Notes under the pieces: generated by a model
The model's database searches: none
What the model was told of the DNA's origin: nothing
The model's input: only the letters and a program-made list of their open reading frames with translations
In this document: one piece after another, positions 14,932 to 21,503 of the stretch
Layout of the letters: each line of letters starts with the position of its first letter
Numbering within the stretch: the stretch's first letter is position 1
Made by a program: the position numbers and the translations under genes
Assembly: GCA_051846895.1 (NCBI GenBank)
Contig: JBPYCQ010000028.1
Coordinates: 1 to 21,503 of the forward strand
Direction: 5' to 3'
Source: CALKAL01 sp051846895
Lineage (GTDB): Bacteria; Bacillota; Bacilli; Bacillales; Alkalibacillaceae
DNA length: 21,503 bases

Positions 14932-15204
14932 TTACGAGTCTAATCGTTTTAAAACAAAATAAGCACATCCGAAGTTACAATATTCATAAATATAATCTTC
15001 TAAAGTGGAAATTTTTGTATCATAATTAGCTTTTTGGTTTTGGTCATCATAAAAGCCTTTTAGTCTTAGTTGTCCAAAGCCCCAGTCCCCAACGATATAA
15101 TCATATTTCGTTAAAACATCACAGAAACGTTCTTGTATGGCTTCTTCTTGAAAACCATCTCGATATTCATGAATTAATTCATAATGTTGACCGAGTAATT
15201 CCAT
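14932..15204 (-). CDS. yutD: DUF1027 family protein YutD
   Basis: This 90-residue soluble protein has the strongly conserved centre YDYIVGDWGFGQLRLKGFY and the tail YEYCNFGCAYFVL, which identify YutD. AGAGGTGAG precedes the ATG at 15204. Function is not established in the family. It stands opposite to lytH, separated by a 139-bp divergent region. In B. subtilis other genes, including lipoyl synthase, lie between yutD and lytH; they are absent here. Confidence 0.9.
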   Translation of the reverse strand: MELLGQHYELIHEYRDGFQEEAIQERFCDVLTKYDYIVGDWGFGQLRLKGFYDDQNQKANYDTKISTLEDYIYEYCNFGCAYFVLKRLDS

Positions 15205-15279
15205 TTATACTCACCTCTTACTAATAACAGTGTACCATATTTTCCTAACGACTAGTGTACATTTTTTCTTTTTAAATGA

Positions 15280-15300
15280 ACAGTCTATGAGCAAGACTGT
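15280..15300. repeat. Short inverted repeat upstream of lytH
   Basis: ACAGTCT and AGACTGT (7 bp, perfect) are separated by 7 bases, 43 bases before the lytH start. It could be an operator or a leader stem; I found no matching regulator and no clear sporulation-type promoter beside it. Confidence 0.3.
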
Positions 15301-15343
15301 ATATTACGGAAATATTATTTAAAATAAAGGAGTTCTTTCTTTT

Positions 15344-16330
15344 ATGATAACGATAAAACTACATAAGGTAAGTATTATTGCTCTAATCCTTTTGTTCTTA
15401 CTACCTTATACAATGTATTCAGAGAATGTTGAACAAACTGAATTAAAAGATACAGATCTTCGTCTAAGCTTATATAAAAAAACTGAAGCATTAACTCAAG
15501 TGCCGTGGTATTATATTGCTGCCATCGATCAATATGAACGAAATATAGGCCACGCAAAAGACAATAAGGATCGACTAACAAATATCGAAATACCATTAGA
15601 TAAATGGTACGGACAACTATTAGGCAGTGCTGAAAACCTTCATTATGAAGATGTCATTCAATCTTTTGGTGGTATTGGAAAAGATGGCAATGGAGATAAA
15701 ATCGCCGATCATCACAATGATGAAGACGTTTTATACACTTTAGCTCTTGAGATACACAATGCATTAGCTAAACATGGTGATTTTGAACAATTTATTATGA
15801 ATTATTATAACGATAATGAAAAAGCTACACAAATCATCGTTCTTATTTCAAAAATCTTTAATCACTTCCAAACGGTCGATCTAAGTGAACGAGCTTTTCC
15901 ACTGCCTAAATTTCACAATTACAGCTATCGCTCAACTTGGGGAGATGCTCGTGGTTATGGCGGGCGGAGAATACATGAAGGAACAGATATTTTTGCTAAT
16001 TACGGTGTTCCTGTTCGTTCAGCGTCCTACGGTATAGTTGAAATAAAAGGGTGGAACAAATTTGGTGGATGGCGTGTAGGCATTCGTGACCCGTATAATA
16101 TATATCATTATTACGCTCATCTGAATGGTTTTGAAAAAGGGATAGAAGAAGGGACATTTGTTAAACCTGGGGATGTCATCGGTTATGTAGGGGCATCTGG
16201 TTATGGTCCTAAAGGCACGTCTGGAAAATTTCCACCTCATTTGCATTATGGAATGTATCGTTTTAACGGAAAAAACGAGTGGGCGTTTGATCCATATCCT
16301 TATTTAAGAAGATGGGAAAGAAGTCAATAA
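15344..16330 (+). CDS. lytH: M23-family cell-wall endopeptidase LytH
   Basis: This 328-residue secreted or membrane-anchored peptidase has an N-terminal hydrophobic segment (residues 8-22), a helical middle region and a C-terminal LytM/M23 domain. Zinc ligands are H211 and D215 (HEGTDIF) and H301 of the PPHLHYG motif, with H259 and H299 as catalytic histidines. B. subtilis LytH (326 residues) trims L-Ala-D-Glu links in the spore cortex, which suggests a spore former. AAAGGAG is about 11 bases from the ATG, a wide gap. A sigma-K promoter was looked for but not found. It ends at a hairpin shared with the convergent symporter operon. Confidence 0.9.
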   Translation: MITIKLHKVSIIALILLFLLPYTMYSENVEQTELKDTDLRLSLYKKTEALTQVPWYYIAAIDQYERNIGHAKDNKDRLTNIEIPLDKWYGQLLGSAENLHYEDVIQSFGGIGKDGNGDKIADHHNDEDVLYTLALEIHNALAKHGDFEQFIMNYYNDNEKATQIIVLISKIFNHFQTVDLSERAFPLPKFHNYSYRSTWGDARGYGGRRIHEGTDIFANYGVPVRSASYGIVEIKGWNKFGGWRVGIRDPYNIYHYYAHLNGFEKGIEEGTFVKPGDVIGYVGASGYGPKGTSGKFPPHLHYGMYRFNGKNEWAFDPYPYLRRWERSQ

Positions 16331-16361
16331 AAAGTGGTCGAGAGCGAATCTCGACCACTTT
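16331..16361. terminator. Hairpin between convergent lytH and the symporter operon
   Basis: A 13-bp perfect stem (AAAGTGGTCGAGA and complement, loop GCGAA) begins immediately after the lytH stop and lies just past the small-subunit stop. T-runs are short on both sides. Confidence 0.75.
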
Positions 16362-16365
16362 ATAG

Positions 16366-16470
16366 TTAATTTTGATTTGAACGTTTAACAGCCATATAAA
16401 TGCTGACTCCTAAACCTCCCCAAATAATTCCCATACCAACAATCATCATTACTATTGCCGGAAAACTCAT
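16366..16470 (-). CDS. metS: MetS-type small subunit of a sodium symporter
   Basis: The 34-residue single-span membrane peptide begins MSFPAIVMMIVGMGIIWGG and ends AVKRSNQN, with a positive tail as expected on the cytoplasmic side. Its ATG overlaps the symporter stop (ATGA, 16467-16470), so the two are translationally coupled. In Corynebacterium the MetS small subunit is needed with MetP, a neurotransmitter:sodium symporter, for methionine/alanine uptake. Size, hydrophobicity and position match that family. It is easily missed in annotation because of its length. Confidence 0.85.
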   Translation of the reverse strand: MSFPAIVMMIVGMGIIWGGLGVSIYMAVKRSNQN

Positions 16471-18014
16471 ACAGCTTCATCCTCCTTCTGCTCTTCATAG
16501 CTTGATGAAGACAATAACTCTGGATTCCACTTCTTAAGCATGAGCACGAAAGCTAAAATTAATGCACCAGCAGCTACGAACCAACCGCTATACATGATGA
16601 AGGCGTCTGAATAACCTCCGTAATTCCCAGTATCCGTATCATGTAATTTAAGAATATTTATTTTAAATAAATCGAACATCATATAACCTAGGATAGCCGG
16701 TGTAACTAATCCGAGAGAAAGTTTCCACCACAATCCTAATTTGACATCAGAAACGCCGTCTGCATGAGTTTGGAATTCACCAAGCTTACGCAATACCCAT
16801 GCAATTAATACAACTTCAACTAGCCCAATAAACGCAACGCCAAACTGGTTAATGAAGTAATCGGCAACATCTAAGAAATTAAGACCGCCTTGAGTTGAGA
16901 AGATTAAGATTGAAACTATTGCCGCAAATCCAGCTGCGAATGTAACAGCTTTACTACGACTAATATTAAACTTCTCAGAAACCCCAGCAACGTATGTTTC
17001 GGTAATTGAAATTAAAGATGACAGTCCTGCCAGCGTCAGTGATAGGAAGAATAGCGCACCAAATAGCCCGTTCATACCTGGTAATTCATTAATAATAACT
17101 GGGAACACTGCAAATGCTAATCCTACTCCACTAGCCGCTACATCACTAACAGCATCTCCACTAATATTCGCTAAGTAACCTAAAGCACCGAAAACTCCGA
17201 TACCAGCTAATAATTCGAAGCTCGAGTTACTAAATCCAACGATAAACGCGTTACTCGTGATATCTGATTTTTTATCAAGATAACTTGAGTAAGTAATCAT
17301 GATTGCAAAAGCAATAGATAAACTAAAGAAAATTTGTCCATAGGCTGCAACCCATACTTTTCCATCTGTAATCGCAGAAAAGTCTGGTTTAAATAAGGCA
17401 TCTAACCCTAAAGCAGCACCTTCTAATGTAACAGCTCTAATAACGATAATTAAGAATAGGACCGCAAGTGTTGGGATGAAAATCCGGTTAGCAATTTCAA
17501 TTCCTTTACGTACACCTTTAAATAAAATAAATAAAACAATAGCCCAAACAAGTATAAGTGGAATTAAAACTCCAGGTACGTATGAACCAAACTGTCCCGC
17601 ACTAACTTCTGTTACACCTAAGTATTTGTATAAGAAACCTTCTGTATCTTCGCCCCACGCTTGGTTAAATGAGAAAATAGTATATGACATAGCCCAAGCA
17701 ATAATAACAGCGTAGTACGCCGAGATGACGAATGATACGAAGACTCCCCACCAACCGACCCACTCGAATTTTTTATTAATCCGAGCAAACGTTAACGGTG
17801 CAGATCCGCGATATTTGTGCCCCATTGTAAATTCCATAATTAAGATTGGGATTCCAGCTGTTAGAAGCGCGATTAAGTAAGGGATAAAGAATGCCCCTCC
17901 ACCGCCTTCGTAAGCTACATAAGGAAATCGCCAAATGTTTCCTAGGCCAATCGCAGAACCTGCTGCAGCCAAAATAAAACCTGCTCGCGTTCCCCATTGA
18001 GCACGAGTATTCAT
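16467..18014 (-). CDS. Neurotransmitter:sodium symporter family amino acid transporter (MetP-like)
   Basis: This 515-residue integral membrane protein has about 12 hydrophobic segments and is expected to import an amino acid with sodium. The family motif GSAIGLGNIWRFPY, which forms the sodium and substrate site in the first helix, is at residues 18-31. The start ATG 18014 has AAAGGAGAG 8 bases upstream; the longer frame from 18032 would include that site. The coupled MetS-type peptide supports methionine or alanine as substrate (inference). It is transcribed from a perfect consensus promoter and carries no S-box or T-box that I can see. Confidence 0.92.
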   Translation of the reverse strand: MNTRAQWGTRAGFILAAAGSAIGLGNIWRFPYVAYEGGGGAFFIPYLIALLTAGIPILIMEFTMGHKYRGSAPLTFARINKKFEWVGWWGVFVSFVISAYYAVIIAWAMSYTIFSFNQAWGEDTEGFLYKYLGVTEVSAGQFGSYVPGVLIPLILVWAIVLFILFKGVRKGIEIANRIFIPTLAVLFLIIVIRAVTLEGAALGLDALFKPDFSAITDGKVWVAAYGQIFFSLSIAFAIMITYSSYLDKKSDITSNAFIVGFSNSSFELLAGIGVFGALGYLANISGDAVSDVAASGVGLAFAVFPVIINELPGMNGLFGALFFLSLTLAGLSSLISITETYVAGVSEKFNISRSKAVTFAAGFAAIVSILIFSTQGGLNFLDVADYFINQFGVAFIGLVEVVLIAWVLRKLGEFQTHADGVSDVKLGLWWKLSLGLVTPAILGYMMFDLFKINILKLHDTDTGNYGGYSDAFIMYSGWFVAAGALILAFVLMLKKWNPELLSSSSYEEQKEDEAV

Positions 18015-18060
18015 GTAGTTCTCTCCTTTCAAATTCTAATATATTTTTAAACTATGATTC

Positions 18061-18109
18061 GTCGCAATTAAACATGTACTAAATTTTAATTTTTCAGAAT
18101 AATTGCAAC
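18061..18109 (-). other. Leader hairpin of the symporter mRNA
   Basis: In the roughly 100-base leader, arms at 18100-18109 and 18061-18070 pair over 10 bp with one G-U, enclosing 29 A+T-rich bases. It starts within about 10 bases of the predicted transcription start. It may protect the 5' end of the mRNA. No T-run follows, so it is not a terminator. Confidence 0.4.
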
Positions 18110-18120
18110 TTATATAGTCC

Positions 18121-18149
18121 ATTATAGCTATTTGCCACAAAAGTGTCAA
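18121..18149 (-). promoter_or_regulatory. Perfect sigma-A promoter of the symporter operon
   Basis: On the minus strand TTGACA (18149-18144), exactly 17 bases, then TATAAT (18126-18121): all twelve consensus bases are present. Transcription would start near 18114, giving a leader of about 100 bases. Confidence 0.92.
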
Positions 18150-18267
18150 AATGTTTTTAATATAATAAATAGACAAATAATATGGGGTTCATTCTCCAAT
18201 AAATTTATATAAAACAAATATTGTTAGTCGTTATTTAGTGATTTTTTCCTACATACATCAAATTAAG

Positions 18268-18708
18268 TTTGAACAAAAACATAGGTATTTTGAACAATCA
18301 TATATCAACTTTGAACAATTACTCGCCTTGTTTGAACAGTCACACACCTGCTTTGAACAATTACCCGCCATGTTTGAACAATCACACACCTACTTTGAAC
18401 AATTACCCATCATGTTTGAACAATCGCACATCTACTTTGAACAATTACCCATCATGTTTGAACAATCGCACATCTACTTTGAACAATTACCCGCCATGTT
18501 TGAACAATCACACACCTACTTTGAACAATTACTCGCCATGTTTGAACAATCACACACCTACTTTGAACAATTACCCATCATGTTTGAACATTCGCACATC
18601 AACTTTGAACAATTACGCAACATGTTTGAACAATCGCACACCTGCTTTGAACAATTACGCAACATGTTTGGACAATCGCGCATCTATTTTGTACAAACAA
18701 TAAAAAAG
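18268..18708. repeat. Array of 21 units of exactly 21 bp, core TTTGAACAA
   Basis: Units begin every 21 bases from 18268 to 18688 without a single insertion or deletion. Each starts with the core TTTGAACAA (changed only in units 4, 16, 20 and 21). The remaining 11-12 bases alternate between two types: one like TCACACACCTAC, the other like TTACCCGCCATG, giving a 42-bp higher period. Edge units (1, 20, 21) are the most degraded. Because 21 is divisible by 3, two plus-strand frames stay open (heptapeptides like FEQSHTY/FEQLPAM), but neither has a ribosome site. The array fills the gap between the start of the symporter operon and the terminator of the NhaC-type gene. Confidence 0.95.
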
Positions 18709-18734
18709 GCACAGAATATAAATTCTGCACCTTT
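18702..18734 (-). terminator. Terminator of the NhaC-type gene
   Basis: On the minus strand a 13-bp stem with two mismatches (18722-18734 with 18705-18717, loop of 4) is followed by TTTTTT. It begins 9 bases after the stop and overlaps the last unit of the 21-bp array. Confidence 0.85.
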
Positions 18735-18742
18735 CATCTTAT

Positions 18743-20311
18743 TTAATTTCTTATTCGAGTAATCCCATAAACTAATATGACTAACATTCCAATTGTGACG
18801 ATTAATCCAACTAACATTGAGCTAGTTAAACCAAATAATAAATACCCAATCCCGGCAGCCAATGCTGCGATTAAAGCATACGGTATTTGCGTCATGACGT
18901 GATCAATATGATGTGAGCCTGCACCTGTTGATGATAAAACCGTCGTATCTGAAATTGGCGAAATATGATCTCCTAATACCGCCCCAGCTAAAACGGCCGC
19001 TAAAGAAGGAACAAAATAAGTCGGATCTATACTTGCCGTAATGGCCCCAGCAATTGGTAACATCATACCGAAAGTTCCCCAAGAAGTACCTGTCGCGAAT
19101 GCCATTAAACCGGCAACGATGAAAATAAAGAATGGTAAAAATGAGATCGAGATATTTCTCTCTTTTACAAATTCAGCTAAAAACTCATCTGTTCCAATAT
19201 CACCAATTATGGCTACAATCATCCATGCTAACACTAAAATATATATAGCAGGGAGCATCGCCTTAATTCCTTCAATGGTCACTTTAAAGAAACTAGTTTT
19301 TTCGCCAGATTGATTGAAATAGGTAAATATAGCAACAACTACAGATATTAATCCACCAAGGACTAACGATAAATTAACATCAGTATTGGCAAAAATATTA
19401 ATGATTGTCACATCATCTGAAGCTCTAATCCCAGTAACTATCATGGAAGTGATTGTCGTTACAACTAATAACACAATCGGTATCACTAAATGAGATATAC
19501 GTCCATTAACATTTTCCGTAACACCACTTTTTAAATCTCCAGGAACATCTGTATGTTTTGGATCTACAAGCTCCCCTGTCTCTTCTGCCCGTATTTCATG
19601 AGTTCGCATTGGACCAAAGTTCAAGTTCATTTTAATAGCCAAAAACACGAGAATAATCGCAGCTATCGCATAATAGTTTAATGGTATAGTCCCAACAAAT
19701 GATGTAAAAGCATCTGCATTAGAAATTTCATATTGGGTTATAATTCCACCGATAACTCCGATAATATAGGCACCCCAACTAGAAACTGGTGATAAAACAG
19801 TGACTGGGGCTGAAGTTGAGTCAATTATATAGGCTAATTTAGCTCTTGATACTTTTTGTCGGTCTGTAATCGGACGCGCTACTTGACCGACTGTTAAACT
19901 GTTAAAATAGTCATCTATAAATATAGCAACCCCTAATATACCAGCTGTGTATTGAGCTCCTTTTTTTGTTTTAACCTTTTGAACAGCCCAATTTCCGAAA
20001 GCATTTGCCCCTCCTGTTGCAGTTAGAAAAGCAATTAAAATTCCTAGTAATAATAAGAAGATAATAAGTTGAATACTCCACATATCCCATCCGTCAGCTG
20101 ATGTGTAAAATAAGTTTTGAAAAGAGAACCAGACACTTTTTACTGTCTCGACAATGTTAAAGTTTGTAATAAACAGGGCACCAACTACAATTCCGACCCC
20201 TAATGAAATAAGTACTCTCCTCGTTAATAAGACGAGAATAATCATGACAATGGGTGGGATAAGTGAATACCACGTTCCGTAAAAATCCGTTGTCGTAAAA
20301 AAGTCTAACAT
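18743..20311 (-). CDS. NhaC-family antiporter, probable lysine transporter (LysW type)
   Basis: This 522-residue membrane protein of the NhaC Na+/H+ antiporter superfamily has about 11-13 hydrophobic segments. Typical conserved segments are present: FIDDYFNSLTVGQVARPITDR, STSAPVTVLSPVSSWGAYI, FATGTSWGTFGMMLPIAGA and GDHISPISDTTVLSS, with buried Asp and Ser residues likely forming the cation path. The start ATG 20311 has AAAGGGGGA 9 bases upstream; the 32-codon open extension to 20407 is rejected because it runs through the riboswitch terminator. The lysine riboswitch points to lysine as substrate. Lysine-riboswitch NhaC-type genes are known in comparative studies as candidate lysine importers (LysW). 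Na+/H+ exchange alone is the alternative. Confidence 0.9.
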   Translation of the reverse strand: MLDFFTTTDFYGTWYSLIPPIVMIILVLLTRRVLISLGVGIVVGALFITNFNIVETVKSVWFSFQNLFYTSADGWDMWSIQLIIFLLLLGILIAFLTATGGANAFGNWAVQKVKTKKGAQYTAGILGVAIFIDDYFNSLTVGQVARPITDRQKVSRAKLAYIIDSTSAPVTVLSPVSSWGAYIIGVIGGIITQYEISNADAFTSFVGTIPLNYYAIAAIILVFLAIKMNLNFGPMRTHEIRAEETGELVDPKHTDVPGDLKSGVTENVNGRISHLVIPIVLLVVTTITSMIVTGIRASDDVTIINIFANTDVNLSLVLGGLISVVVAIFTYFNQSGEKTSFFKVTIEGIKAMLPAIYILVLAWMIVAIIGDIGTDEFLAEFVKERNISISFLPFFIFIVAGLMAFATGTSWGTFGMMLPIAGAITASIDPTYFVPSLAAVLAGAVLGDHISPISDTTVLSSTGAGSHHIDHVMTQIPYALIAALAAGIGYLLFGLTSSMLVGLIVTIGMLVILVYGITRIRN

Positions 20312-20334
20312 AATAAAATTCCCCCTTTGGAAAT

Positions 20335-20369
20335 AAAAAAAGTAATGATAGAGAAAATCTACCATTACT
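20335..20369 (-). terminator. Riboswitch-controlled terminator in the leader
   Basis: On the minus strand a 12-bp stem with one mismatch (20358-20369 with 20341-20352, 5-base loop) is followed by six T, just ahead of the ribosome site. The antiterminator competitor is an 8-bp pairing of GAGAAAAT (20381-20388) with ATTTTCTC (20351-20358), which uses the loop and arm of the terminator. Confidence 0.88.
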
Positions 20370-20384
20370 TCTTCTTGGTTATTT

Positions 20385-20570
20385 TCTCGATCAGTAGCAC
20401 TCCGCAATAAATGCGACAGTATATACTTTTTTCAAGCATATACCAGCACTTATTTCCTTGACTGAAAATAAGCACTTCGGCGTACAACCCTTTCATATAC
20501 AGTCTATGTTGTCATCCTCGTGTACATTACTATTGTTATACGCGCCTCTACCTCATCGATCGATAAGGTT
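20385..20570 (-). ncRNA. Lysine riboswitch (L box) aptamer
   Basis: Conserved L-box blocks occur in order on the minus strand: GAGGTAGAGGCGCG (20554-20541), AGTA near 20527, GAAAGGG before CGCCGAAG (20482-20475), and GCGGAGTGCTAC (20405-20394). Helix P1 can form between GATGAGGTAG and CTACTGATC, closing a five-helix junction. P1 formation would compete with the antiterminator, so bound lysine should stop transcription of the NhaC-type gene. I recognised it from these motifs; no covariance model was run. Confidence 0.93.
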
Positions 20571-20594
20571 TATTCAGTTGTTTTATCTTGAAAT

Positions 20595-20623
20595 ATATTA
20601 ACACAGATTCAATTTTGCTGCAA
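20595..20623 (-). promoter_or_regulatory. Possible promoter of the lysine riboswitch transcript
   Basis: On the minus strand TTGCAG (20623-20618), a 17-bp spacer and TAATAT (20600-20595) are preceded by TG as in an extended -10. It is weak (3 and 4 of 6). It lies in host DNA between the riboswitch and the insertion sequence, whose end is only 17 bp upstream. Confidence 0.4.
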
Positions 20624-20734
20624 ATTCTCTTTATCTTCTGTTTGTGTCAAGATTTTCTCGATGTAGTTTTTATACCGGTATTTTCGGCACTCTATTTTTG
20701 TACACTTTTTGGCTACCGCGCTATCGCTTGCTGG

Positions 20735-20782
20735 CCCTAACATCATTGTTACGTTCTAACGAACCTAACAATGATGTTAGGG
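20735..20782. repeat. Long hairpin near the IS 3' end, right copy
   Basis: Same 17-bp perfect stem with an inner CGTT-AACG stem as at 722-769, located just beyond the transposase stop. Confidence 0.75.
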
Positions 20783-20795
20783 AATAGACATTATT

Positions 20796-21503
20796 TTATT
20801 TAAAGCTTTTTAATAGTTGTCCTACCGCTGATGAGTGTGGGGCATATAAACTAATAGATCCCTTTCTCACACTACCCGTTGATGGCGCCACTTTATTTAA
20901 CTTTTGAACGAGTCGAATGGTACGTCTAACCTCACGCTGCTTTCTGACACTCCGTTTCTGATGATTGAGGTACGCTTGACGTAACGTTCGGTTCAACATG
21001 CCTTGTTTGACTTTCACCATTGCTTCTACACCTTGTTTACTCCAATGCATGCCACGTTTCTTCATCCGGTACGTGATAAGACGTTGGTTTGATTCCATCG
21101 CTCCCAGCGTACGGGCATCATCAGGTATTTGATCAACTTCGTCCCGCCAATCGAAGATTCGGTCCCAATTATTTTGAATATATGACCTAAATTCCTGGAG
21201 ATTTTCAATCTTTTTATCATCTTCAAGCGTGCTTTCATACGTATCCATCCATAAAACAAAATGATTCCAATTGTGTTCATGGATAGCCTTTCTAACCTCA
21301 TGTTTATAATCACTCTTTTTGTGGCCAAAGGCACGATTTAAGGCCTGGGCAATATGATAAGCATCTAGTTGGCTTAGCACCTTATGTTTGGACTGCGAAA
21401 AGGCTTCTTGAAACCTTTCTGGCGTATAGCCATGGCCACCATCACTATTCGTCACCACTTGTGTGTTTTCCAGAGAGTAATGATGGGCTGTAAAGGCTTG
21501 AAC
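20796..21503 (-). CDS. Transposase, ISLre2/UPF0236 family, C-terminal part only, right copy
   Basis: The 235 visible residues are identical to those encoded at 1-708, with an intact frame to the stop at 20796-20798. The N-terminal half lies past the window end. Complete identity with the left copy, including silent sites, implies recent transposition, gene conversion, or an assembler that placed one repeat consensus at both contig ends. Confidence 0.8.
   Translation of the reverse strand, partial: VQAFTAHHYSLENTQVVTNSDGGHGYTPERFQEAFSQSKHKVLSQLDAYHIAQALNRAFGHKKSDYKHEVRKAIHEHNWNHFVLWMDTYESTLEDDKKIENLQEFRSYIQNNWDRIFDWRDEVDQIPDDARTLGAMESNQRLITYRMKKRGMHWSKQGVEAMVKVKQGMLNRTLRQAYLNHQKRSVRKQREVRRTIRLVQKLNKVAPSTGSVRKGSISLYAPHSSAVGQLLKSFK

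Larger units (their letters stand above)
20640..21503 (-). mobile_element. 3' part of an ISLre2-type insertion sequence, right copy
   Basis: Mirror copy of 1-864 with one base difference (20697). Both copies point their 3' ends inward. The outward TTGACA hexamer is kept here too (minus strand 20650-20645), but no good -10 follows at 16-18 bp in this flank. The remainder of the element is beyond the window. Confidence 0.85.

Noticed and set aside
15205..15343. Sigma-K-type promoter for lytH
   Set aside because: Expected from the B. subtilis gene, but no AC-N16/17-CATA---T arrangement could be found upstream of 15344.
18015..18120. SAM or T-box riboswitch for the symporter operon
   Set aside because: The leader is only about 100 A+T-rich bases with one simple hairpin. 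No S-box or T-box motifs and no terminator are present.
18268..18708. CRISPR array
   Set aside because: Repeats are directly abutting 21-bp units, the parts between cores are shared among units and not unique spacers, and no cas genes are near.
18238..18762. Open frames of 174 and 144 codons across the 21-bp array
   Set aside because: They exist because the period is a multiple of three. Neither has a ribosome site, the core does not vary at wobble positions, and the longer frame runs through the terminator into the end of the opposite gene.
20312..20407. N-terminal extension of the NhaC-type protein by 32 residues
   Set aside because: The extension would be encoded by the riboswitch terminator and its T-run. 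A good ribosome site precedes the ATG at 20311.
1..21503. Composite transposon carrying cargo genes
   Set aside because: The interior has the conserved yut-yui chromosomal gene order, and the identical cut at both window ends is better explained by a contig ending in repeats.

Overview
The window is low-GC DNA from a Firmicute of the family Bacillaceae. Gene content and order match the conserved yui-yum-yut chromosomal neighbourhood known from Bacillus subtilis. Strong AGGAGG-type ribosome sites, frequent TTG/GTG starts, A+T-rich intergenic DNA and intrinsic terminators with T-runs agree. Genus and species cannot be told from the sequence alone.

Layout: bases 1-864 and 20640-21503 are mirror-image copies of the 3' part of one insertion sequence with an ISLre2/UPF0236-type transposase. 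They differ at a single base, and the window is cut at exactly the same element position on both sides, so it looks like a whole assembly contig that ends inside a repeat. Between them lies ordinary chromosome: deoD; a biotin-controlled bioY; pepA (minus); yuiD; yuiC-yuiB (minus); NADH dehydrogenase yumB (minus) divergent from ferredoxin-NADP reductase yumC; a minus-strand operon yuzD-yuzB-dapF-yutM-lipoprotein; divergent yutI; a 2-hydroxyacid dehydrogenase (minus); yutG; yutE-yutF (minus); a DUF3055 gene; a small acidic protein gene; yutD (minus); lytH; a sodium-coupled symporter with its 34-residue small subunit (minus); and an NhaC-family transporter (minus) under a lysine riboswitch.

Functionally the window combines transport (biotin, lysine, an amino acid symporter), lysine/diaminopimelate supply (dapF and the lysine-riboswitch transporter), Fe-S cluster carriers (yutM, yutI), NADH/NADPH redox enzymes (yumB, yumC) and cell-envelope enzymes (lytH, yuiC, yutG).

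Regulatory sites read from the sequence: a BirA operator fused to the bioY promoter; a Rex-like operator before yumB; two Fur-like boxes between yuzD and yutI; a full lysine riboswitch with terminator and antiterminator before the NhaC-type gene; and a fully consensus sigma-A promoter for the symporter operon. The least explained structure is an exactly phased array of 21 units of 21 bp at 18268-18708, with a smaller array of a similar layout at 1715-1785. The other notable oddity is YutF, which appears to have lost about 29 residues of its cap domain in frame. I see no defence system, phage, CRISPR, tRNA or rRNA.
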